DNA of 16,376 nucleotides, taken from contig HF986612.1 in assembly GCA_000433175.1 (NCBI GenBank), positions 1 through 16,376 on the forward strand, written 5' to 3'. The notes under the pieces are model-generated. The model did not search any database, was not told where the DNA came from, and saw only the letters and a program-made list of their open reading frames with translations. Made by a program: the position numbers and the translations under genes. How positions within the stretch are numbered: position 1 is the stretch's first letter; every line of letters starts with the position of its first letter. Origin of the DNA: Prevotella sp. CAG:1058 (GTDB lineage: Bacteria; Bacteroidota; Bacteroidia; Bacteroidales; Bacteroidaceae). Shown piece after piece: positions 7,605 through 14,263 of this stretch.

Positions 7605-8803
7605 TCCTAACCTTTGCCTTCGGCATCCAAGGATACGAAGGGACCAGTTATTGCTACAAAGATAGCAAAATAGTGTTGAACATCCAAAAGCGCGCCGACA
7701 AAATGTGCTGTCCCGAATGCAAAAGCCGCAACGTAGTGAAAAACGGAGTAAGCTACCGCGACTTCAAGACCGTACCGATAGGGCGCATTCCCGTCGTGCT
7801 TCATACGAAGATACACCGCCTGCGCTGCAAGTCCTGCGGATGTGACAGGAACGAGCACGTCCATTTCGCCCACGGCAAACGCAGCTACACGGCAAGGTTG
7901 GAAAACATGGTGATGGACATGCTCGGCTTCGCGACGATAAAAGCGACGGCCGGGTTCCTGCACCTTACTTGGGATACGGTCAAGGACATTCACAAACGGC
8001 GCCTGTCCCGCAAGTACGCAGACCCGGACATAAGCGGCGTGAGGAACATCGGGATAGACGAGTTCGCCGTAAGGAAGGGGCAGGCGTACAAGACCATAGT
8101 CGTAGACCTTGACAGCGGGCGCATAATACACGTGGGCGACGGCCGCGGCATGGACTCCTTGAAGGATTTCTGGTTGAAGGTGGACAAGTGCGGCGTGGTG
8201 ATAGAACACGTTGCCACTGACATGTCGTCCGCGTTCATAGCCTCCGTCATGGAAAACGCCCCGGTAGCCGTGCACGTGCTCGACCACTTCCATGTCGTGA
8301 AGATCATGAACGAGACCGTTGACGAGTTGCGCAGGCGCATGTACAGGGAGGAAAAGGACATAAACAGACACAAGGTCGTCAAGGGAATAAGATGGCTGCT
8401 GCTGCGCAACGGCAAGGACGTTTTCGACAAAGGCTACGCCGACAGGCTTGAGAACGCATTGGCCATGAACAAGCCGTTGGCACAGGCATACTACCTGAAG
8501 GAAGGCTTGAGGGAGATATGGGCGCAAGCATCGAAAGAACAGGCGGGAAAGGCGCTTGACGACTGGGTGGCGCAGGCAAGAAGCACGAAAGTCCCGCTGC
8601 TGGTGAAAGTCGCCAACACCATTGCGGCGCACAGGAGGGGAATACTTGCATGGTATGACTGCAACATCTCAACTGCAAAGGTGGAAGGCATTAACAACAA
8701 AATTAAAGTCATGAAAAGGAACGCATACGGATTCAGGGATGATGAATACTTGAAGCTAAGGCTATACAACCTACATGAAAGACGTATCACGTCATTTGTC
8801 TGA
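7589..8803 (+). CDS. ISL3-family DDE transposase
   Basis: A 404-residue transposase. An N-terminal zinc ribbon (CPEC near residues 40-43, CKSCG near 79-83) is followed by a helix-turn-helix region (IKATAGFLHLTWDTVKDIHK) and the DDE_Tnp_ISL3 catalytic core. The likely catalytic triad is D157 in GIDEFA, D211 in ATDMSSAF and E366 in KVEGINNK. VHVLDHFHVVK after the second Asp and KVMKRNAYGFRD after the Glu are typical of ISL3. The frame is intact, and its last codons and stop lie in the right terminal repeat. Confidence 0.95.
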   Translation: MINSSFLTFAFGIQGYEGTSYCYKDSKIVLNIQKRADKMCCPECKSRNVVKNGVSYRDFKTVPIGRIPVVLHTKIHRLRCKSCGCDRNEHVHFAHGKRSYTARLENMVMDMLGFATIKATAGFLHLTWDTVKDIHKRRLSRKYADPDISGVRNIGIDEFAVRKGQAYKTIVVDLDSGRIIHVGDGRGMDSLKDFWLKVDKCGVVIEHVATDMSSAFIASVMENAPVAVHVLDHFHVVKIMNETVDELRRRMYREEKDINRHKVVKGIRWLLLRNGKDVFDKGYADRLENALAMNKPLAQAYYLKEGLREIWAQASKEQAGKALDDWVAQARSTKVPLLVKVANTIAAHRRGILAWYDCNISTAKVEGINNKIKVMKRNAYGFRDDEYLKLRLYNLHERRITSFV

Positions 8804-8816
8804 TGAACCATTTTTA
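8785..8816 (-). repeat. right terminal inverted repeat plus right target duplication of the IS
   Basis: The 25-bp repeat 8785-8809 mirrors 7499-7523 exactly and is followed by target-site copy ATTTTTA (8810-8816). The transposase gene ends inside this repeat: its TGA at 8801-8803 is made by repeat sequence. Confidence 0.95.
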
Positions 8817-8903
8817 AAAGGTGACCTTTCGGCGTGCAAAAGACCGTCTTTCGGCATGCAAAAGGCCACCTTTTACGTTGTAAAAGACTACCTTTTGCAA
8901 CAC
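8816..8903. repeat. array of about 22-bp degenerate palindromic repeats
   Basis: Units start at 8826 (CTTTCGGCGTGCAAAAG then ACCGT), 8848 (CTTTCGGCATGCAAAAG then GCCAC), 8870 (CTTTTACGTTGTAAAAG then ACTAC) and 8892 (CTTTTGCAACAC, partial). A partial unit AAAAGGTGAC precedes them. Each unit keeps CTTTT-like and CAAAAG-like ends around a variable centre, and the 5-bp joints also sit inside AAAAG/CTTTT palindromes, so the array is palindromic in two registers. I associate similar CTTTTGCA/TGCAAAAG arrays with Prevotella intergenic regions. It lies between the IS target site and the minus-strand terminator. Confidence 0.75.
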
Positions 8904-8955
8904 ATGTTTATCCAACACGCATAACAGATGCTTTTATCTGTCATACAGACAACAT

Positions 8956-8993
8956 AAAAAACGTGCCAAGCTTTCCATAGTCCTGGCACGTTT
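8956..8993 (-). terminator. Rho-independent terminator of the WG-repeat gene
   Basis: Read on the minus strand: AAACGTGCCA (8984-8993), a 15-nt loop, TGGCACGTTT (8959-8968), then a continuous T-run (8956-8961 on the complement). The stem is a perfect 10 bp, 17 bp past the stop of the WG-repeat gene. Confidence 0.85.
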
Positions 8994-9009
8994 AATATAA
9001 CAAACAACT

Positions 9010-10200
9010 TTAATTTACTTTTACACCTTTTCCGTTCAACAGTATGCCATGCCCATATTCATCCTTACAAAGATACAAGTCTTCATCCACAGCTATTATC
9101 TCTGAATACAACGGAAGTGTTATTATACGCCCCTCATTGTTTATCAAACCATAATAGTCGTCCTCCGCCTCATAGCGCTTACACTTAGCTACAGCCTGGA
9201 CACTGTAAGGTGTATTATCCGCATCCCCACTTTCACCGTCATCTGCATCGTTGCAGCCTGTCGGTCGCAGTTTGTCCGTGTCATAAAATATCTGTTCTAT
9301 GTCTTTAATAAAAAACGGCTCAATAATGTTTCCGTCCATATCATATTTCCGCATCGTATGGTCTGACAATGTGGCAAATATTGAATTATCCACTATATAA
9401 TAATCCGCCTTCGCAAAAGGGAGCACCGTTCTCATATTATTGTCAAGTACCGCTTTCTGTCCGTTGTGCTTCTCTATAACCCAGAGACTGTCCCTTGAAT
9501 TTATGTCATGAAATTCAGGTTTTAATATCCAATTGCCTTTTTTGTCAATAAGTCCAACATTCCAATTCACATTGTCCTTCATCTTACAATATCCGCCATT
9601 GAAGATGTATGCAAGGTTGCTGTTGTCAGCCTCAAACCCCTTATCGATCACTGTTTTTCCCGTATGGTCAATAAATATCAGTTTGCCATCCTTTTCTACA
9701 GCCGCCAATCCTTCAGAAAACACCCATGCCCTTGAATAAACAGGTTCAATGGATACTTTACCGGTAAAACGGTTAAGATATCCACGCTTACCGTCTTTCG
9801 AGAATACAGCAAGACTATCATAATCCTCAGAAACAACCACCCAGTCTACATCATCAAGCAGGACTTCCTTTTTTGTCAAATCATAAATCCTGGAATCTCT
9901 GCCGTCGTAACCTTTTTGGAATACTACATGATTACTGATGTTTTTATCAAACCACAAGTCCTCACAAAAATACGGATTTATCCATTTCGGGATAACTACC
10001 TCTATTACGAAAGCACTGACAAGACACACGGTAAACAGACACAACAAAACTGTCATACATGTTGCGGAAATACGCCACAACACCTTAGAATAAGTGCAAT
10101 TGTCCGTATATCCGAAAAGCTTTCCAATAAAACGGAACACCTGGCAAATGCCTCTCCACACAACAGTGAAGAATAATCTAAACGAAACTCTCTTTTTCAT
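9010..10200 (-). CDS. membrane-anchored WG-repeat protein
   Basis: A 396-residue protein. A basic N-terminal segment (1-44) precedes one membrane helix (about 45-70), and the rest is soluble. About residues 100-390 are degenerate WG repeats, beta-hairpin units of the form 'G-x-I/L-D/N-x-x-G-K-x-V/I-x-P', for example RGYLNRFTGKVSIEPVY, KLIFIDHTGKTVIDKGF, VGLIDKKGNWILKPEF and YGLINNEGRIITLPLY. An acidic insert (ADDGESGDAD) lies near residue 325. WG-repeat proteins are abundant in Bacteroidetes; their ligands are mostly unknown and they are thought to act as binding or scaffold modules. It has its own terminator and is separated from the upstream RyR gene by a terminator, so it is a separate transcript. 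Its base composition is closer to chromosome average than the TIR/STAND genes, so membership of that system is unproven. Confidence 0.85.
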   Translation of the reverse strand: MKKRVSFRLFFTVVWRGICQVFRFIGKLFGYTDNCTYSKVLWRISATCMTVLLCLFTVCLVSAFVIEVVIPKWINPYFCEDLWFDKNISNHVVFQKGYDGRDSRIYDLTKKEVLLDDVDWVVVSEDYDSLAVFSKDGKRGYLNRFTGKVSIEPVYSRAWVFSEGLAAVEKDGKLIFIDHTGKTVIDKGFEADNSNLAYIFNGGYCKMKDNVNWNVGLIDKKGNWILKPEFHDINSRDSLWVIEKHNGQKAVLDNNMRTVLPFAKADYYIVDNSIFATLSDHTMRKYDMDGNIIEPFFIKDIEQIFYDTDKLRPTGCNDADDGESGDADNTPYSVQAVAKCKRYEAEDDYYGLINNEGRIITLPLYSEIIAVDEDLYLCKDEYGHGILLNGKGVKVN

Positions 10201-10334
10201 TCCCTGTATTAAGTTAAAAATTTTACACTTATATTTTCATATAGTTTTCTGAACATAATCATGCACGGTTTAATGCCCTTCTTCATTTTAGATATAAGAG
10301 TATGTCAGATTGGTAAATCTATCATTCATGGAAA

Positions 10335-10371
10335 CAAAAAAGTCGCCATTTGTGTAAACAAACGACGACTT
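10335..10371 (-). terminator. strong Rho-independent terminator of the RyR-domain gene
   Basis: On the minus strand AAGTCGTCGTTTGT (10358-10371) pairs with ACAAATGGCGACTT (10340-10353) over 14 bp with two G-U pairs and a TTAC loop, followed by a T-run (10336-10340). It starts 19 bp past the RyR stop, and so separates it from the WG-repeat gene. Confidence 0.88.
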
Positions 10372-10389
10372 CAAATCAATTGATTCCGT

Positions 10390-10686
10390 TTACTGTTTCA
10401 GAATCTTAAAGCCTAGCTTAGTAATCAGTTTTAAAGTTCCAAATGCCGTGTTGCGGTCATACACCTTTTCCCCCTCCGGGAGTTCTTCATAAGGCACGAG
10501 GCAGGGGTGTGTCTTTAATCTGTCATCACGCCGCTCCCCGTATGTCCAACCTTGTTTAATCCGTGTTTCCGCCCACACCTCATGTACATTTTTTGCTATT
10601 TGTTCAACCAGCAGTACAAACTCCTCCGGAAGTTTCACGTCAGACGTGTCAATCGGATTAGGTTTATATTCTTTTCCTTTCTTCAT
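10390..10686 (-). CDS. stand-alone RyR (ryanodine-receptor repeat) domain protein
   Basis: A 98-residue soluble protein made almost wholly of one RyR domain: PNPIDTSDVKLPEEF (9-23), NVHEVWAETRIKQGW (33-47), TYGERRDD (48-55), THPCLVPYEELP (59-70), and YDRNTAFGTLKLITKLGFKI (76-95), all matching the conserved Trp/Tyr-rich RyR pattern found in animal ryanodine receptors and bacterial homologues. In bacteria this domain is a suspected small-ligand sensor, and it recurs near nucleotide-signalling and conflict genes; no reaction is known to me. It lies 178 bp downstream of the large STAND gene on the same strand and ends in its own terminator. It may be read from its own promoter or be the last gene of the operon. 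Confidence 0.85.
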   Translation of the reverse strand: MKKGKEYKPNPIDTSDVKLPEEFVLLVEQIAKNVHEVWAETRIKQGWTYGERRDDRLKTHPCLVPYEELPEGEKVYDRNTAFGTLKLITKLGFKILKQ

Positions 10687-10739
10687 AATTTTCCATTTTA
10701 TAAACTATAAGAGCATTTAAGCATCACAAGTCTATCACA

Positions 10740-10747
10740 CAAACATG
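10740..10747 (-). promoter_or_regulatory. possible -7 box for the RyR gene
   Basis: CATGTTTG on the minus strand matches TAnnTTTG except for the first base, 54 bp before the ATG at 10686. The 178-bp gap to the STAND gene is long enough for a promoter, and no terminator was seen in it. Confidence 0.25.
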
Positions 10748-10864
10748 ATTTTTATATAGAAAAACATTGTTTGGTTCAGATATAGTGACCTAGTGTCTTT
10801 CTTGTAAGGAATCAGGCAACGTACAGAACTTGTTGCACATCATTCTTCTTAAAAAATATCCATA

Positions 10865-13800
10865 TTACTTATCAAGTAAAACCTGGTCAAATTGAGTTAC
10901 TTTATCCAAAGCATCATCAATCAAATTTTTCATTGCTTCTATATTATTTTCATTTATTTTTTTTTGATTAATTATCTGTCGAATAAGTTTATATGAATCA
11001 TTTATTCTAACACTGTCTGCTTTTTCTAATCGCTCTACATATAATTCTCCTTCACCATACCATCTACATACATTTATTTTAGTCAATTCTCTACATATAT
11101 CAATAAGACTACCATTATGATTCACACAAACACCTTCTTCAATAATAGGTATTAATGTATTTAAGGTCATATCACTTAATTCTTTATATGAAAACTCTGC
11201 TTTAAAATAATTTATCAAAAACTTACTTTTTTGTAATGAATCTACATCATTAAGTCTTTTTCGTAATCCTCCTGTAATCTGATTTATAATTTCTTCATTT
11301 GCTTCTTTTATTGAAGCACCTTTTAGAAGCTTATAATTCAATGATTTGAAGTAATTTTCCATTGTTAATTCTCTAAGACTCTTTCGTAATAAAAATAGCA
11401 TATCAATACTTTTCACGTTATCTTCTTTTAATTTTTCCAATACATATTCAGCATTAGGATACATATCCAAAAGAGCAATTATATGTAAAAACTCTGAATA
11501 AGCAAAGCTCTTATTGTCTAATAAATCCTTTACAGAAAAGGAAAGTACATCTTTATTCATATTTGTTTGGCAGATATAATTTTTATTAAAAAAACATTGA
11601 TTTTCTTCTTCTAAAAAATAACATGTAGAAAATAAAGAAAACAACTTAAAAATTCCATTAATATCATTATGTATAAGTCTATCCTTTATGGTACATAAAC
11701 ATAAATCTGAACTTATTGCACGATAAGCATTATTTATTAAAGAATCATTTAACGAATTTTTATTACTTTCAATTTTTAATAATGCGTGTATTGTATTTAT
11801 CTTGTTTAGGCTGTCTAACTTATTAAGATTATATATACGATAAAATGAAAGATTCTCTTTTTTTATTATACAGCATCGAAAGATTTCATTTCTCAGTTCG
11901 TGATAAACTAAAGCAGCAATATATTTTAATGAGTCTTTTTGGTTCATATTTTTTAAATCAGCATTAACATATTTATTTATTTTAAATTCAAAAGTAGGCG
12001 ATAATTTATAATACAGATTTTTTTCATCTACTTCAAAAAAGCCATTGGTATTTCTAATATTTATATTTCTTGATATATTTAATCTTAACACAGATTGCTC
12101 ATCATAAATAATTTCTTCTTCAAAAATAAACGGTAGAATTGTGTCCCCAGAAAAAGACAATACACCCAATTTATTATTTGATGACTTAACAAAAACTGTT
12201 TCCCATGGCCTAGTATAATATGATTGTCTAATAACCTTATCATAATCAACAGCCATAGGATTATATCCAAATTGAAAACAAACAGAAGCAAACAATACTA
12301 TTATATTTGAAAGAGACCATAATATTTTTTTCCATAAGCATATTTTACATACTGAAAAACTGAATATTACAAAAGCGGAAATAAACAACAGATAAATAAT
12401 TAACCAAACGAATGGAATATTCCATAAGCAAAAAGCATTAAGCATTATAGGAATCAACATCACCAAATATACTAGATAATGCCAAAAATTCTTATTTTGA
12501 TATATCGAAAAATAAAGTAATGGAACAATCAATGTCATTACAGCAGAATCTGTGCATGAAGAAAATGCCGATTGTATAGGACAAAACACCAAATCATAAA
12601 AAACAAATACAGAATATATAAACAATAAGAATACAAAGATTCTTGAGATATTGCGTATATGCAGCTTTCCCCATTTGCGCAAATAAATATAAGATGCAAA
12701 AATTGTAGGTATAAAAACAAATGCCGAAGCAAACACAACTTCTTTTATGACTTCATATGGAGAGGCCGCTCCTACTTTACCAGCAAAATAAGGCACAATT
12801 ACATAATAAGAATAGAAATATAAGTAAAGATATGAGGAACAAAAGGCAAAAAACAGGAAAATAAACAAATATACATTATGTTTCTGTCTTATTGCTTTTA
12901 ACTTGGCCTGTTCTGCTTTTCTTTTCTCTTCCTCTAATTTTGCAACCCTGTTTTGATTATGTATTTCTATAACTTTACGTAAACAGTCATGTGAAATTTC
13001 AACATCATTGCCAATCTTGTTAATTATTCTTTCTTTTTCTAACTTCTCCAGTTTTTCCTTAGGAATATCTTGCAATTCCTTGTCATTCAAAGACACCCTT
13101 CTACGACGTCCGTTGGAATCAATCAAAACCTCTTCCAACTTTACCCGTAGTTGTGAATCTTTATATATTCCACATTTTTCCAAAGCCTTCTCATAAACAT
13201 GGTTTATAATAAAGATAAAAAAGTCCTCACTATATTTGACCTTGTCAGATTCATCGTTTTCACCACTACTGAGAGTTTCTATTTTTTCAATTATCTTATC
13301 ATCATCCTTGTCAAATTCTGTCAAAATAAGTGACAATACAAGAGCGGAAATACAAGGTAAATCGCCTTTTACCTCATCAATATTCCCAACTCTTTCAATT
13401 TTTGCAGCATTAATAATATCATCAAGACTTACATTATTTGGTAAAGACTCCAATTTACTTGCAATTTCTTTTGCAGAATCTTTTGTTAGAGCTTTCAAAC
13501 AGTAGCGATTGTTTTTGAGCGACGGAATAAAATATTTTCTCATTGACCAATAGTCCAACTCGCTTACAAAATCACTACGCAAAGACAAAAGAACCTTAAA
13601 TCTTTTAGGGATACAACCAACAGCAACATTGCCAGGAACTTCATCTTTATATAAACTCTCCAGCCATTTAAAGAATTCATCAGTCCAGTTTATATCTTTA
13701 GAACGGGTGAAAATTTCTTCAAACTGGTCAAAAATCAAAACAGGTATTACAGTTTGATAAGAATTCAAACGTAATTCATTTTCACGCAACTTCAGCCAGA

Positions 13801-14245
13801 TACTATCTTTCAGTTCTTCGTCTGTTTTGCCAGAATCATTATAAGCTATTTCTTGTGTTTTTAATAAAAGCAAGGTTTTATATTGTTCTTTTGTCTTCGC
13901 ATCATCAATAGCACGAACGATTTTTTCCCAAACAAATTCATCAAAATTTATTTCCTTATCCGAATTCTTATTATTCAGAATTTTTCGTGTAGGTGTCTTC
14001 GCAAAATCTTTATCATTAAACTGAATACGTACAGGAAACATATTTTCCGTACGCATACGAGGTATCAGTCCTGCATTAATAAGAGATGATTTACCTTCTC
14101 CTGACTCGGCATAACATACAACAAAATCATTATGCTTTACCATATATAAGAGAGACTCAGTTTCTTCCTTACGCCCAAAGAAATATTCTTTATCTTCCTC
14201 TCTGTAATATTGCGGACCTTTAAAAATGAAAGTATTGTTTTCCAT
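10865..14245 (-). CDS. nSTAND1-type NTPase with multi-pass membrane domain and WG-like tail
   Basis: A 1126-residue protein. The N-terminus is a STAND-type NTPase of the nSTAND1 group: YFFGRKEETESLLYMV (21-36), P-loop AESGEGKSS (46-54, first Gly of Walker A replaced by Ala), Walker B VLIFDQFEEIF (169-179, D173), a sensor-like LSLRSDF (220-226), and the winged-helix ending VEISHDCLRKV (415-425). A charged coiled coil (about 434-455) leads into about seven hydrophobic helices (roughly 457-486, 500-522, 534-555, 566-583, 588-606, 609-634, 641-660). A single WG-like hairpin (about 681-715) and a long helical C-terminus (about 750-1126) follow. STAND proteins are ATP switches that release an effector on sensing; here the effector would be the membrane part. 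It starts 18 bp after the SIR2-TIR stop, so the two are co-transcribed. The coding sequence is very AT-rich. Confidence 0.88.
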   Translation of the reverse strand: MENNTFIFKGPQYYREEDKEYFFGRKEETESLLYMVKHNDFVVCYAESGEGKSSLINAGLIPRMRTENMFPVRIQFNDKDFAKTPTRKILNNKNSDKEINFDEFVWEKIVRAIDDAKTKEQYKTLLLLKTQEIAYNDSGKTDEELKDSIWLKLRENELRLNSYQTVIPVLIFDQFEEIFTRSKDINWTDEFFKWLESLYKDEVPGNVAVGCIPKRFKVLLSLRSDFVSELDYWSMRKYFIPSLKNNRYCLKALTKDSAKEIASKLESLPNNVSLDDIINAAKIERVGNIDEVKGDLPCISALVLSLILTEFDKDDDKIIEKIETLSSGENDESDKVKYSEDFFIFIINHVYEKALEKCGIYKDSQLRVKLEEVLIDSNGRRRRVSLNDKELQDIPKEKLEKLEKERIINKIGNDVEISHDCLRKVIEIHNQNRVAKLEEEKRKAEQAKLKAIRQKHNVYLFIFLFFAFCSSYLYLYFYSYYVIVPYFAGKVGAASPYEVIKEVVFASAFVFIPTIFASYIYLRKWGKLHIRNISRIFVFLLFIYSVFVFYDLVFCPIQSAFSSCTDSAVMTLIVPLLYFSIYQNKNFWHYLVYLVMLIPIMLNAFCLWNIPFVWLIIYLLFISAFVIFSFSVCKICLWKKILWSLSNIIVLFASVCFQFGYNPMAVDYDKVIRQSYYTRPWETVFVKSSNNKLGVLSFSGDTILPFIFEEEIIYDEQSVLRLNISRNINIRNTNGFFEVDEKNLYYKLSPTFEFKINKYVNADLKNMNQKDSLKYIAALVYHELRNEIFRCCIIKKENLSFYRIYNLNKLDSLNKINTIHALLKIESNKNSLNDSLINNAYRAISSDLCLCTIKDRLIHNDINGIFKLFSLFSTCYFLEEENQCFFNKNYICQTNMNKDVLSFSVKDLLDNKSFAYSEFLHIIALLDMYPNAEYVLEKLKEDNVKSIDMLFLLRKSLRELTMENYFKSLNYKLLKGASIKEANEEIINQITGGLRKRLNDVDSLQKSKFLINYFKAEFSYKELSDMTLNTLIPIIEEGVCVNHNGSLIDICRELTKINVCRWYGEGELYVERLEKADSVRINDSYKLIRQIINQKKINENNIEAMKNLIDDALDKVTQFDQVLLDK

Positions 14246-14263
14246 GACTATTCTATATTAAAT

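Larger units (their letters stand above)
7499..8809 (+). mobile_element. complete ISL3-family insertion sequence, 1311 bp
   Basis: The element is bounded by perfect 25-bp terminal inverted repeats (7499-7523 and 8785-8809, each beginning GGTTCATCAGACAAATGACG from the outside) and flanked by a direct repeat: ATTTTTA at 7492-7498 and 8810-8816. The flanking repeat can be read as 7 to 9 bp, because CC precedes both copies; ISL3 elements usually duplicate 8 bp. It carries one intact 404-codon transposase gene. Intact ends, gene and target duplication indicate a recent and possibly still active insertion. Its GC content is higher than that of the neighbouring minus-strand genes. Confidence 0.95.

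Noticed and set aside
7607..8632. 341-codon minus-strand frame opposite the transposase
   Set aside because: Mirror of a GC-rich coding region; the plus-strand frame has full ISL3 motifs, so this is a shadow.
8816..8903. CRISPR array
   Set aside because: Units are contiguous 22-bp palindromic repeats with only 5-bp variable joints; there are no spacers of normal length and no cas genes.
8924..8941. 6-bp hairpin ACAGAT/ATCTGT as a terminator
   Set aside because: Short stem, no T-run, and the strong terminator nearby explains the end of the minus-strand gene.
10957..10965. Run of nine T (A9 in the coding strand) near the 3' end of the STAND gene as a phase-variation switch
   Set aside because: The gene is very AT-rich, so such runs are expected, and a slip would alter only about the last 30 residues.
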